Made by a program: the position numbers and the translations under genes | The notes under the pieces: generated by a model | Database searches by the model: none | What the model was told of the DNA's origin: nothing | What the model saw: only the letters and a program-made list of their open reading frames with translations | Origin: Diphasiastrum complanatum | Lineage: Eukaryota > Streptophyta > Lycopodiopsida > Lycopodiales > Lycopodiaceae | Reading direction: 5' to 3' | DNA length: 64,000 nucleotides | Assembly: GCA_029204225.1 (NCBI GenBank) | Contig: CM055106.1 | Location: forward strand, 33,638,361 to 33,702,360 | Shown: in pieces, positions 34,063-46,099 of the stretch | Position numbering within the stretch: the stretch's first letter is position 1 | Layout: the number at the start of each line of letters is the position of its first letter

Positions 34063-34850
34063 TTTCACAAAATGTAATGATTGCAAATTTGCAAGTTATG
34101 CATTCAAATCCACCTCTCATTGGCTCATGAGATCCAATCATGCTAAGACGCATTGATCATGAGGCCAATCATATTAAGAGGTGTAAATTAACTCTTCATT
34201 GATCAGGATCTCTTAAAGATCCATCATACTTGTCAAAGTCTTTCAAAAAGCAATACTTTGAACAATGTTAGCATGAGCATCCAACAAGCCATTAAGAATC
34301 ACTTAAATAAGCTCTCCTTCCTTAATGCTTTCATCAATGCAAGCCCACTCATCATTCAATGCTTTCATCCTCAAAACAAAAGTACTTGGACTTTCTTCAT
34401 TCTTTTGCAAACAAGAAAAAATTTGCCTTCTTAGAGTCAACACTCTAGAAGTAGACTTGGATTCATAAAGCTTCTTCAATGAATCCCAAGCTTCCAAAGA
34501 TGATGTGCACTTACCAACTTCCTTGAGAAGCTCATTGCTAACATTCATCTTTATCATGTGTAGAGCCTTCTTGGCCCTCTTGTCATACCTCACTTGATCT
34601 TGTTGTGTTGCTGGTCTCTCCTCCAAACCTACAACAATATCCAAAACATCATTCATCTCAAGAAGTGACTCCATCCTCACTTTCCACAATGAATAGTTAC
34701 TTGAGGTAAGCCTATCATTGGCTTCCAACATCACTCCAATTAAGACTGCCATGTAGCAATGACCTAATCTTCTTTTTCAACCTGTTTCAATGCATAAAGC
34801 ACTCCTTTGAACAACAACAAATGCTTTCAAAGGAAATCACCAAGGTTTGA
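34063..34850 (-). pseudogene. Truncated Copia gag, copy of the Copia-1 lineage
   Basis: The minus-strand frame (ATG at 34752, ending near 34303) encodes a gag N-terminus very like Copia-1: MLEANDRLTSSNYSLWKVRM, ERPATQQDQVRYDKRAKK and TLRRQIFSC. After about 149 residues it loses frame and passes into non-coding sequence shared with the plus-strand copy at 43130-43890, including the same internal deletion. Zinc knuckle, protease and pol are absent. The two copies form an inverted pair about 8.4 kb apart. Confidence 0.88.
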
Positions 34851-35165
34851 TTCTTATTATTTTCTAGTGTTTTTCTGAAAATAATCGCGAATTTTCTTTT
34901 ATCTTGTCTAAATTTTTTTCGCGACTTTTTTTATTTTATTTTTATTTTATTTTCTTTCTAAAAATTTTCTAGAAATTTTCGAGAATTTTTCTTGACTTAA
35001 GCCTCTAGATCAGCAGTGCCTAACTACATTCTGGAGGACTGTAGGAGTGATTCTGCTGGTAGTGACCAACGATCGCATCTGAACTCCATCCGAATTGTAT
35101 TGAATCGTTTGTTTCGCTTTCACGACTTTCGCGACTTCTTCGACCGACGACTCCTTGTCATCAGT

Positions 35166-35177
35166 GGTATCAGAACT
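35166..35177 (+). other. Copia primer-site-like motif
   Basis: TGGTATCAGAAC, one base off the usual site, lies just upstream of plus-strand gag remnants and probably belongs to the same broken element. The preceding 34860-35165 would be LTR or leader sequence. Confidence 0.55.
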
Positions 35178-35279
35178 GGTCTACCTTGTCATAATCTGAT
35201 GTAGCCAAGAAGCTATCAGATCCAAGAGGCCAAGCATTCAGACAAACAACCGTCAACAAGGGAACAGACTCCAGAAGCA

Positions 35280-36112
35280 ATGGCTTCAATTAGCAACATA
35301 CAGAGCAAGATCTGCACAGTTTTTGATTCTTCATAATCTAGCTTTCTACTCTATAAAGTTAAGACATCACAGATACTCAAGGGTGAGGGTTTATTCCCCT
35401 GGGTGGATGGCACAGAGGAGATGCCTACGACATCAGGCAAAGAGCTACACGAGTGGAGGGAGAAGATTGACAAGGCAGTAGCCTTGCTATCTTCATCCAT
35501 CGAAGATAGTCTTACACTTGACCTGGCAACACTCTCCAAAGCTAAGGAGATGCGGGATGCATAACAAAATCAAGAAGTCAAATCATGATGTTGGAAGATC
35601 AACTGACCAATCTACAGTGGGATGGAAAAGACCTCACTTCTTTCGTAAGGAAGATGAAGGATCTATTTCTATCACTACATAACTCTGGAGCAGAGAACGC
35701 AGTGTCAGCTGAAAAGTAGCTCACTTACCTATTGAGAGCCTTACTCAGATTATTCCAGACGACGAGAACCATGCTCGTGAAAGAGCCCACAATGAACCTC
35801 AAAAAGGCAATTGTCGAGATTCGAGAGGAAGTCGAGGCCAGAAAACATCTTGATCACAAAGATGGTTCTGACCAGGCCCTCTACGGCAACAAAGAAAAAT
35901 CCAGAAAACAATTTAAGTCTAAGAGGGAGTCGAATCAGAGGCAGGAGATCAAGGGAACCAGCACAGGCAACTGGAAGAGCAAAGGGAGGTCAAAATAACA
36001 AGGTGGATAAAAGAAGACTTGCGTGAGATGTAGAAGAGACGGGCACACAGTCGATACATGCTGGCTCAATCCAAAGATTGAGTGTATCCACTGTCACAAG
36101 AAGGGTTATTGT
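35280..36112 (+). pseudogene. Decayed Copia gag with zinc-knuckle region
   Basis: Frame-shifted pieces include a gag core (LHEWREKIDKAVALLSSSI, EDSLTLDLATLSKAKEM), basic linkers, and a terminal knuckle-like segment CRRDGHTVDTCW followed by CIHCHKKGY. The sequence is cut exactly there by the LTR-like repeat that begins TGTGATGCC at 36113. Stops in the gag core show that it is not functional. Confidence 0.7.
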
Positions 36113-36360
36113 GATGCCACAAAAATGTTAAATATTAAATATCAACATAAATATGGCATGATATACTCAAAAATGAAGATATGAGCTGGATAAGTATAAA
36201 TCATGAAGAGGCCTAAGTCTTTTTTTGGGAATATATCTGCTAAGTACTTGCCTTGTAATTAAGGGCAAGACCTTTTAAAGGAAAAGACATTGTCTTGGAC
36301 AACCTTAACTAGGTTGTCCATACGAAACAAATAGATACGAAAAGACATTATAAACTGAGA
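36113..36360 (+). repeat. Truncated LTR-like repeat (TGTGATGCC family), copy 1
   Basis: It begins TGTGATGCCACAAAAATGTT and matches 54295-54545 over about 245 bp with roughly a dozen or more differences, in direct orientation. Copy 2 follows a polypurine tract, which marks this end as an LTR start. Here it interrupts a Copia gag, and its right end abuts a minus-strand Gypsy gag. Confidence 0.75.
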
Positions 36361-37880
36361 TCTTCCTTAGTCATAGATTTGTTCGTTGTTTTGCTAGAGG
36401 ATTTATTCTTCGAGGGTTTTCTACGCTTTGTCGAAGATTTCTGGTCAGGATTCGAGGAGCTTTTGCTTCTCGTTGTGACTTTGAATAATTTCTCCACGTC
36501 ACTTGGCCAGGATTGATCTTCTGTCTTTGCCAATTTTCTTTCAATAACATCAATTCTCTGCACAACAACATCAGTCGCAGCTTTCGCTTTCGTGTCTGTA
36601 TCAGCTGGTGTTGCTACATACTGATATTTGGGTCACGGCTTCTGCGGCTGAGGGCAGTCAGGATACTTGTGGCCAGGCTCTTTGCAATTCAAACTTAATG
36701 GTACATAACCAATCGGCTTTCGCGGTTGAGGACAGTCTGGAGAAAAATGTCCCGGCTCTCCACAGTTGTAGCAGTTGCCCGAAACTGGTTTAGTCGCGGT
36801 TTCAGACTTCGCTGGTCCAACAAATTCAGGAGGATTATGCCTTCTTGGTGCAAACTTGTCCTGCTGGACTGATGCTGCACCTTGTACATAGTTAGTAGTC
36901 GCATCATTTTGAAAAATAAAAAGTACCTCCTGGGGAGGATCTTCAATGTATTTGACATTCACAATAGTGCAGTCTTTCTTAGTGTGTCCAGAAGTTCCAC
37001 ATTTCGTACACCACATTCCTGAGTTGGAAGAAGACGCTTTTGGTCTTTTATCTGCAACTTCAAAGATCTGCACTTTCAAGTCATTAAACTTTTTATTAAG
37101 GTCAGCCATATTACTCTTCCAAAGCTTTTAAACTTTAGAAGTTGACGACTTATCCTCGACAACTTTCGTGTCATCCTTTCGTTTAATTCATCGTTTATTC
37201 TTTCTCTCTCCTTTGTCAGCTTCTGATTCTGATGAATCGCTGCTTTCATATTTTTTGAGCTTGAAGAACTGGTACTTGAATCAGAATCTGAATCTTCATT
37301 GTTGTCACTAGAATCCATCTTCGACTTTCGACGTTTCTTCGTCGATCGTAGCTTTCGTGCTAGTTTCTAAGTCTTGAAATTTTTCGCACTAGCTATTACT
37401 ACTGCTAAGAAGGTATATCCCCCTGTCTGCAATACCGATCAATATTTGGTGGTAGACCAACCAAAAACCATTCGATCTGCATATCTATGGGATATACATC
37501 GGTTAGTTTTCCTATGAGATACTTAACCTTACGTGTATATTTGGAAGGGATTCTTTACTCTTCTTCTGAATATTGTTCAGACGTTCAAGAATTCTAGATT
37601 TGTAACCGATCTCTCTGAACTGGTTCAGAAACGCATCTTTCAGCAAGTACCAGGTTCCTACACGGCCTGGTTCAACTTGATTGTATCATATGCGCGCCTG
37701 CTTTCTTAGCAGACCAGGGAAAATTAGTAGTTTGTCTATGTCAGTTCCCTCGTTATTCGCACTAGCGATTGACTCAAATTGTGAGACATAGCTATCTGCA
37801 TCATCAGAAGAAGTCCCTTTAAAATAATCGTATTGAATTTTGGAGATAGAAGTGAAACGTGCAGCAGGACCCTCCATACC
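36348..37880 (-). pseudogene. Decayed Gypsy-type gag with zinc knuckles
   Basis: Minus-strand pieces in order from the right are an N-terminal gag start (ARFTSISKIQYDYFKGTSSD), a core segment with MQIEWFLVGLPPNIDRYC, and an acidic-serine/helical region. A nucleocapsid part follows with WCTKCGTSGHTKKDC, CYNCGEPGHFSPDC and CKEPGHKYPDC (36633-37109). A basic tail lies at 36348-36563. Frameshifts separate the pieces. A Gypsy-type primer site lies 90 bp upstream of the first piece, consistent with a minus-strand element whose 5' LTR is to the right. Confidence 0.75.
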
Positions 37881-37973
37881 GAAGCTAATTAGGAGTTCAA
37901 ATAACTGGGTAGTGATTTCGTCTAGATTTCTTTGACTAGTATTTGTCAGATTTCTTATAACTTTCCTAAACTA

Positions 37974-37991
37974 TCCCCGACAACAGTGCCA
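37974..37991 (-). other. Gypsy-type primer binding site
   Basis: The reverse complement reads TGGCACTGTTGTCGGGGA, close to the TGGCGCCGTTGCCGGGGA site of Athila/Tat-like Gypsy elements. It lies directly upstream (minus strand) of the gag remnant. Confidence 0.7.
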
Positions 37992-38003
37992 AAAATTGGT
38001 ATA

Positions 38004-39252
38004 TGTTGTACTATACCAACAGGGTTAATATAGATTTTATAGTAAATAATGTCATTCCCACAGAGGACAGCGTTAGAAACTTATGTTTTTGGTACAATTA
38101 TGGCAAGTGGTTTTGAGTGTTATTATGGTTGTCGACAGACATTAAAAAGTAACCAGTATTACTTATATTTGGGATGGGTAGTGTTAATAAATTCAGAACA
38201 ACAATCTGGCCTCTATCGAATTGGATGAAGCGCGTTCTACAAATGAAATGTTATCAGAGTAGTACAACAGTACTACACTCTGGCTGATTAAGGTGTCAAT
38301 CCGAGTAACGTATCAGTTTGGTACAGTTTTTCATAGTCACTGATAGAGAAGTATGTGTGCATGTGAAATGCTAGTCCCTGTTGAGTTATTGGCCTGTATT
38401 TGTGTTTGTAATGAAGATATATGTTTCTAACATATTCGCGAACTATTTGAGTTCTTTAACCATGACTGGACTTTAGTTGTTGAGGACTTCTGTCCAGAAC
38501 ACATTAGTTCAAGAATATGAATAACTATTTGTCTGTTCGTACACGTATGCATCAAACATAACACAAATCCTTGCTGACAACTTAATCAGCTAGAGTGTAG
38601 TTCATTTGTGCTACTCTGATCACATTTTGAAGAAACAAAACGTTTCCGTTTACAAAGCTTTGCTAGCTTTCAGCCCTCTGCCTGATGAAAATGTTCATGA
38701 ACACGAAAGATTCATGAACATCCTGACGAGAAGACACAAACACGAAAGATTCATGAACGAAAATCTTTCACAATCCAGCAAGAGAGAGTCAAACGACGTG
38801 ACACGAAAATCGTCGCGAAACCTTTTCTGCCCTCACGCTCCAAAAGTACTAGCAAAATTATTCAAGTATCTAGAAGTACAGATATTTGATCCGATGACAT
38901 GATGTCAGCAGATACACTCTAGGTCATGGCTAATTTGCCACTCTTGTAATTTTTTCTGATTAGTTGTAGATACTTAATTAATCTAATCTAAAAGTTACAT
39001 AGAGCGACTATATACTGACTGGATGATACTTGAAACACACAGATAGAGAAAAAGTAGTCTGATGCTAGCAAGCAATCAAGACGAAAATACAGAACAGAGG
39101 TCCGCCTGCGTGTGAGACAATTCTCTGTAAACAAGATCCACAAGTCTGCTAGTAAGCGAGACACTACTCATGGGAGAATCGTATTTCTCTCACTCCAACG
39201 CACTGCATGGATCTTCATGAAGTGCTTGAAGAATCCATAAAAAAATCAATAG
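38004..39252 (-). repeat. Probable 5' LTR region of the minus-strand Gypsy element, ends unclear
   Basis: In minus orientation the LTR would end CAACA at 38004, twelve bases before the primer site. The block has no credible gene. It contains a direct repeat of ACACGAAAGATTCATGAAC near 38701 and 38738. A 60-bp piece (38297-38357) recurs inverted at 61050-61110. The far end of the LTR was not found. Confidence 0.45.
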
Positions 39253-39330
39253 ATGATCTTGTAGCTGTTGCACACATGTCACTTTTATGATGTATGATCT
39301 TGAATGCAAATGTGTCTGCTATTATTCATG
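39253..39330 (+). repeat. Inverted repeat copy B (partner at 33980-34062)
   Basis: GATGATCTTGTAGC followed by CACTTTTATGATGTATGATC matches the reverse complement of 33980-34062 closely. Confidence 0.8.
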
Positions 39331-40787
39331 TGTCTGATTCTCTCATCCATTTAATTTCACACATTGGTTTAAATTTCCTTGAATGTTGCATTAGTTTATA
39401 AATGTAGATCAGCAGTGCTTGACTACATTCTTGGTGTGCTTGCATGGTAGAATGATTTCAAGCGATTTCAAGAGTTCAAGAGTGTTCAGAAACTGAGTAT
39501 CCATGACAGGTTGAACCATACTACAACCCCAAGAATCTGCATCTGCTGCCTGATCTGGGCATTGAACCAAATAGACATGATCAAGAACATGCCCAGCTAA
39601 CAACCAGAATGGAGGTAGCATAAGCTGTAACAAGAAACAGTCAATATATGGTAATCTGTTCTTAGCAAATTATTATTAGTCTAGCTATTGATGACTAATA
39701 TTTAGTCTTGTCTTTCGCGACTAATTCACTAATTCACAACTGATTATTAGTCTAGCTCTTCGCGAGTCATTCGTGACTAATAATTTGTCTAGTTGTTCAC
39801 AAAAAATTATTCTTCTGATGTTTTGTTAATGTTTGGCTATGTAATCAGATTGACCGTGATTTCTATCACTAACGTTCTGTTCGTTTCTGATAGGCGTAGT
39901 CATGCTTAGGAAAAGAGTAATATAGCTCATTCCACTGCGCATGAACACTTTCTATTCGAGTTCTCGTTCGAGGTTGGAGTCCGCTTCTCTTCGTGTTCAT
40001 TTTCTTTTCGAGCTATTTTTGTTTCTCACACTCACACACCCTCTTTCTCCAACAAGAGATACTCTTTTAGAATAGCTCGGCTCGGCATCTTGGGGATTCC
40101 TCAGAATCTGCCAACATCATCCCCCCCAAATCTGTTGTAGGACCATTGCAACACATATGGAATGACGTCGTTTTCTACTTGGTGCTTGGAAAAATATGGG
40201 TCTTCTGTCGCTTTCGTAAAACCAAGAGCTTATTTGCCGCAAAATTGTTTCGCAAAATTTGAGGTATTCCAATGGCCTTTACATTCCTGCCCACTTGCAA
40301 ACCTCCTGCGAGTCCTGCTCGCCTTGTCGCCTTGCGGTTTGTTTTCGCGCGCTCATCTTCCTTCCTAGGGCTTCAAATACTTGGAAGCATGATTTGCTTC
40401 CGAAGGGTAATGGCCCCAGCTAGTCTTGTACCTTTTCAATAAATCCAAACTCCTGCCAGTATTCCACCATTGTGACATAACAAGCGGTCTTCTAACTGGA
40501 GGGCTACATTGGGGTGGATCTAAGCCTCGATCCTAGAAACGCTCATGATTCATGAGAAAGGCCATTGACCTGCAATATTCGGCACTCTCTCGCACACATA
40601 AGTCAGCATTGAATTTATACTTGTGGCTAAAATCCAATAGCTGCAGCATCAAATCATCCATTGACGAGCTTTCAAATTTGGCCTCAATATGACAAATATG
40701 GAAATATAGCAAATATGATCAAACTAGTTGAATCTTTCACATGTTTGTTGATGAAACATTCAACAGTACACTTATAGAATTTACAAC
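39331..40787. other. No gene recognised
   Basis: This region has repeated short words around 39700-39800 (TTCGCGA, GACTAAT), which resemble LTR or leader sequence. No coding motif is convincing. Confidence 0.45.
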
Positions 40788-42340
40788 ATGGTGAATTGGC
40801 ATGGCAGACTTGGCGTCCTATACTTCATTTGTACAAATTTGTCAAGATGCCACTCTTATGGAAGCAAAGAACTCGATGGAGGAGGTGGATCATCCCTATT
40901 CTATTGCTGCATCATCGAATGGGGCATCAGAGAAACTAAAATCCACAACATCAGTCAATCATGCAAGAGAGGAACACATGGCCTCATAGTAGAGTGGCCG
41001 AACCAAGTGCCACATGTCACAAAGTTGACCGAGATCGACAAAAAGCTGACCAACATGAGTCTAAGGCTTGCAGAATGAAAATTCTTTAATCGAACCAGTG
41101 TGTATATTGTTTTGGAGATCATGCATGCACTAAATGTCCAATACAAAACCCTCAGTTGAAAGAAAAATAAAGGGCATAATACAGACCATAAGGTTGGAGG
41201 TCAGAATAAAAATAGGTCAAACTTAATGACGAGCCAACAAGAGAATCATTCAACAGATGTCATGAGTTTTGTCCCGAGCACATTAGGACAGTCCTCAACC
41301 GAAAAAGGTGGAGTGGAAGTCTTGGTAATATCATCAGGCATGATCCCGAGTTCAATTGAAGACCATAATGGCTTATTACTCTATTATGTGAAGAGTGAGA
41401 AGGGACATTTGTTACATGTGTATGCTTATCACCTCCAAGGGGATGATATTCTATGCATGGTACGATGTCTCGGATGTGGTGGAAGACATCATCGATCAGA
41501 ATGCCCACATCGAGGTGATCTGACAGTCTTTTTACCTTGGTGTTCACAATGCGGTGTCAACCATCCATGTCTAGATTGTCCATTAAAACAATTACGAAAA
41601 GCTAAGATGACATTATCTTACAAGGACCATCAGGTACCATGTTATCAGGCAATCCACTCAAGATGCACCACAAATGAAAAAAATTAGTGCTACCTGGATT
41701 TGAGACAAGTGGATTTTATGACAATCCTCCCAAATGTAAAAAGTGCATAGAGTTACATCAAATTCAAACGACAACAGTATCATGAGAGACACAGCTGGTA
41801 GAATCCATCAAACAAATTGTAACAATAGAAATTATGAGAATTCTACCCAACCTTCTACAACAAACCATGGATGCTACATTACAACAAGTACCTTTTGCAA
41901 CTAGAACTCTTCGTGAAAAACCGGCACAAGGCTTGCAAGCAAGCATGGTCACACAACCTTCAAGACCTAAGACAATGGGAAGGAAAAGGCTAACCAATTC
42001 CAAAATTGTTGATGGGCAATGTCCAACCGAATCTAGTTATTCCACAAAGCAAGAAACCACCAATACAGTTCCAAATCCAGGTATAACAATGCTCGAAATG
42101 CCACCCAAAAAGGCCAACTGCACAGCAAGAACCAGTGCCTACAATGTCTACGCATTGTTCTCAATTGGTAATATTGACTGCCAAGTAAAGTCTTTAGGTT
42201 AAAGAATACCATGAATACCTAGATAGACTAAGCAGTCAAGCGAGCATGTCTTTTTTACATTACAAATTGAGAGAGACCATGACAATACCATTGGGAGAAG
42301 TAGCGCCTATCTATCATGATCATGGGATTGGATGGTGCAA
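40788..42340 (+). pseudogene. Zinc-knuckle-rich gag-like remnant of unknown family
   Basis: Several short frames in the plus strand appear to belong together. They are an N-terminal piece at 40801-40989, a helical piece VTKLTEIDKKLTNMSLRLAE, a knuckle-like CFGDHACTKCP near 41110, and the longest frame at 41226-41687. The last contains CLGCGGRHHRSEC and CSQCGVNHPCLDC spaced about 17 residues apart. Paired Cys/His knuckles suggest a nucleocapsid of a retroelement, but spacing differs from the usual CX2CX4HX4C. Stops separate the frames, so it is decayed or a spliced gene I cannot assemble. Confidence 0.4.
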
Positions 42341-42559
42341 AATATCCATTTGTCGATGAACAAGGTTACCAAGAATAGCCACCAGACTCATATGAATATT
42401 ATTGAAAATCTGGCAAGTCCATATTTTTGCTGATAGTCATCGAATAAAACTTTGATTTTTACTTAAGCGAATTCAAATCTACGCTTTTCCTTGTGCACAA
42501 AAAAAAATCTATACATATGCTCTTTACAGACTCTGACAATGTGACTCGTCATCATCCCA

Positions 42560-42628
42560 AGTCTATTTCTCTTTCTAACCAAAGATCTTTCAAGTGATTG
42601 GATACTTATGATCTGAAAACTTTCACAT
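42560..42628 (+). repeat. Right end of a Copia LTR (Copia-1 lineage)
   Basis: The sequence ends ATGATCTGAAAACTTTCACA directly before a primer-site motif, matching the style of the Copia-1 and Copia-2 LTR ends. The left part of the LTR was not found. Confidence 0.6.
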
Positions 42629-42640
42629 GGTATCAAAGCT
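42629..42640 (+). other. Copia primer binding site
   Basis: TGGTATCAAAGC follows the LTR end directly, and a gag of the same lineage starts about 590 bp downstream, as in Copia-1. Confidence 0.75.
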
Positions 42641-43129
42641 TGTGTTTCAGGTTATGAAGGAGAAAATTAGATCTATCAATGATTTGGTGAAGATATCAAG
42701 GCTAGAGCATGCTAGAGAGGATTCTACACCAAAATTGAGTTTTTTGCTTTTGTAGATTGGATCTTTTGTAGATCAAAACCCTATATATGTCTATAAACTT
42801 GATCAATTCTAGTTTTTGATTTCACATACTGGATTTGGCCGATTTTTAGATCATTGGATCAGCCTTAGTGGTGGCTAATAAATTGCATAATCAAAATTTC
42901 AGCATTTGCATGTAGATTTGGAATAGTCAATCTTTTGTGATTTTGACAAAACCCTAATTTTGATTGGATATCTAGATAGTGAGGTTTCTGGACTTCATTT
43001 GAGTGTGTTTTAATCTTATGAAGTGGCAAAAGTCATTAGGTTGAGGATAGATAATAGGTTGATCAAGATCCATGATTCTATGTGTTGATTTGCTTGGTAT
43101 AAGTGCTAGAAGAGAATTTTTTAGATAGT

Positions 43130-43890
43130 TTCAACTCTTGGTGATTTCCTTTGAAAGCATTTGTTGTTGTTCAAAGGAGTGCTTTGTGCATTGAAACAGG
43201 TTGAAAAAGAAGATTAGGTCATTGCTACATGGAAACCTCAATTGGAGTCATGTTGGAAGCCAATGATAGGCTTACCTCAAGTAACTATTCATTGTGGAAA
43301 GTGAGGATGGAGTCACTTCTTGAGATGAATGATGTTTTGGATATTGTTGTAGGTTTGGAGGAGAGACCATCAACACAACAAGATCAAGTGAGGTATGACA
43401 AGAGGGCCAAGAAGTCTCTACACATGATAAAGATGAATGTTACCAATGAGCTTCTCAAGAAAGTTGGTAAGTGCACATCATCTTTGGAAGCTTGGGATTC
43501 ATTGAAGAAGCTTTATGAATCCAAGTCTACTTCTAGAGTGTTGACTCTAAGAACGCAAATTTTTTCTTGTTAGCAAAAGAATGAAGAAAGTTTAAGTACT
43601 TTTGTTTTGAGGATGAAATCATTGAATGATGAGTGGGCTTGCATTGATGAAGGCATTAAGGAAGGAGAGCTTATTTAAGTGATTCTTAATGGCTTGTTGG
43701 ATGCTCATGCTAAAATTGTTCAAAGTATTGCTTTTTGAAAGACTTTGCCAAGTATGATGGATCTTTAAGAGATCTTGATCAATGAAGAATTAATTTACAC
43801 CTCTTAATATGATGAGCAATGAGCAATGAGATGTGGATTTGGATGCATAACTTGCAAATTTTCAATCATTACATTTTGTGAAAAGTGCCA
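43130..43890 (+). pseudogene. Truncated Copia gag, plus-strand copy
   Basis: From the ATG at 43229 the frame (MLEANDRLTSSNYSLWKVRM and so on) runs about 114 residues to a TAG in the position of the residue after SC. Further in-frame stops follow in recognisable gag sequence (FVLRMKSLNDEWACI, VILNGLLDAHAKIVQS). After 43790 it leaves gag and shares sequence with the minus-strand copy at 34063-34850, for example GCATAACTTGCAAATTT. Both copies therefore derive from one already deleted element. Confidence 0.88.
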
Positions 43891-43894
43891 TCAT

Positions 43895-44195
43895 CTCATT
43901 AGAAGTCAATATGGAAGCCTATTGACTGTCAAAAAAGTGAGTATTGAGGACCTTGAATAGATCTACCATGACCTACATGTATGAGAGGTTGCACACTAAA
44001 CTTGGATCTTGATGAGCTATCAAACGCAATTTGAATCTAGGCAAGAGCTCGTACACACAAAAGGCAATCATCATCCAAAGTCAAGCAAGTTTCATGCATA
44101 TCCTTCAAAAAACTAAGTAAATCTCATTATGGAAGAGCCAAACAAGCATCTTGCTCTGGGGTAGAGAGAGAAACCAACCAAACTCTCGAGTAGAG
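43895..44195 (+). repeat. Inverted repeat, partner at 60752-61046
   Basis: About 290 bp here match the reverse complement of 60752-61046 with few differences, for example GAAGCCTATTGACTGTC and ACCAACCAAACTCT. It starts a few bases after the truncated gag copy ends. No protein is encoded. Confidence 0.88.
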
Positions 44196-45486
44196 AGAGA
44201 ATAGACCAAAAGTATGCAATTCAAAAACTTGATTAACCCTCAAAATCCAAAAAAATACAATGAAACTCCATATCCATATAGTGGTAGCTTGAGATCCTAC
44301 TCAGTTAGGCATGTAGTAACCTCTAAAAGTGATTGGATCCATGATTTGCACCCCATAATTTGATTGGACCTCAAAAGTCAATGTGGTGCAGATTTTGACT
44401 TATGGTGCACTACTTGCCAATTTGCATCCCTACAATCTAGGACATGTGTCCACACCTCATAGGACTCAATATGGATGTCTTTGCCTATCCTAAACACGCA
44501 TTTTTATTTGTACAAGTCATGAGTGGATTCTGGCCCAACCTCATGATGACACTTGGCATGCTTCTACATGACTAGCTTTTGTCTAGTTTCACACACTTTG
44601 GAAAACAAGCTATTCTAAACCATGAATTGGCTAATGCAAATAGCCCAAAAGAAAAAAGCACATGAAGTACAGAAACAAAGAACAAGAAGAAAAATGAAGA
44701 AAAAGCAGCCAAGCAGGTCCATATTTGTCCATAGAGTTCTAGCTCTCTTAGGGTGTGAAAAGCAAGTCCATTTGCTTGGCCCTTTCACTTGCCACCCATT
44801 TTTTGAATCTTGGCAAGTGAGTTGACGGGGGAAATGGACCACTCCTAGTTTGCATTTGGATGGTAAGTGTTCAATGAAGTGCTACAAGTGTTAGCGTGAA
44901 AGGGTGGAAGGCCCATTTTTTTCCATGGACCAATGGGAGAGCTCTATTTTAAATTTCGGACTTGTCAAGCAATGTAGTGTGAAATTTAGCATGTTCTTTT
45001 TGTGTAGTCCAGTAGAATCATCTCCACACCATGAGTAGAGGAAAGGAGGCCTTCATAAGGTACTTTTAGGTACTATAATTTAGTTGGTGTTTTTTCCCTT
45101 GTTGAAAAGCTTTGAGGATTCAATTTAAGACTCTCCCTTAAAAAAGGGCCAAAAAATGGCTCCACCTTTACAAGCTACGTTTGGAAGCTATCATGAGAAT
45201 GAGAAATATTATGCATAAAACCGTACGTGTCACCACATGAGGCTCCTTATACATATGTTGGCATGCCATAGTTCTCACCTTCATGACTATACCATAAACA
45301 CATCCCCCATTTAAGATCACCCATTAGTTAATTAGTATCAATATCAAAGACATGTGAATCTCTATTCTTGAGTTTATTTATTATGGTTTTCTTCACTCAT
45401 CATGTGAGGCCCACAAATTTTTAGGTTCCATCTACGATTCGTGAGAGCTTATTAATTTCAAGATTTCGTCCACAAGGGCTGTCCAA
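44196..45486. other. No gene recognised
   Basis: AT-rich sequence with short ORFs only; no retroelement or RNA motifs seen. Confidence 0.5.
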
Positions 45487-46059
45487 TCAACTATAGAGAA
45501 AAGAATGAGGTCTCATTATTGGTGTTAAGTGATGGTGGTTCCCAAACTCAATTTGAATTGTCCACTTATGTGAAAACTGAGCTAACAAATTACAAAATAT
45601 GTTTTTTCCTTGGATGTTCCTTCTTGTTTTCATGCATGCATTAGAAATGTCGAACATTGAGGCAAGCTTCACTTTTGAAGGTAGAGAGGCTCCACGTAAA
45701 ATTTTCTGCTGAAGATGTTTGTTGTTTTCCATCAAAATTATATGATACATTAACATTTTGAAAAACAATTTGGCCTTGAAAATGGCCTTATAAGAATTGC
45801 CATGTAGGATGACAACATTTTGGCAATGTAAAATACAAAAATGAAATCTTTTCTTAGCCCGCACAATATTCGATGGTTGGCTAATCTGTGTTCTTTTGTA
45901 TTTGAAAATTATTATTGTAGTGACATTCGCACCTCCCCTCGTACAGTTGCAATAAATTATGATGAGGTCCTTAGGCCAAATCATAATTGAGTTGCCATTA
46001 AACTTGTTGTAAAGGTCACTAGAAAGACTTTTCCCAAATGTAAAGAATTGTCTTGACAT
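45487..46059 (-). CDS. Unassigned 190-residue open frame
   Basis: An uninterrupted minus-strand frame begins MSRQFFTFGKSLSSDLYNKF. It is rich in Ile, Lys and Asn, as expected of AT-rich DNA, and has no recognisable domain, signal peptide or membrane segment. Its length is notable for an AT-rich region but still compatible with chance or a decayed gene. Confidence 0.2.
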   Translation of the reverse strand: MSRQFFTFGKSLSSDLYNKFNGNSIMIWPKDLIIIYCNCTRGGANVTTIIIFKYKRTQISQPSNIVRAKKRFHFCILHCQNVVILHGNSYKAIFKAKLFFKMLMYHIILMENNKHLQQKILRGASLPSKVKLASMFDISNACMKTRRNIQGKNIFCNLLAQFSHKWTIQIEFGNHHHLTPIMRPHSFLYS

Positions 46060-46099
46060 TTTACATTACAGCTGAACTATTTCTATCAAGCGGGGGAAA

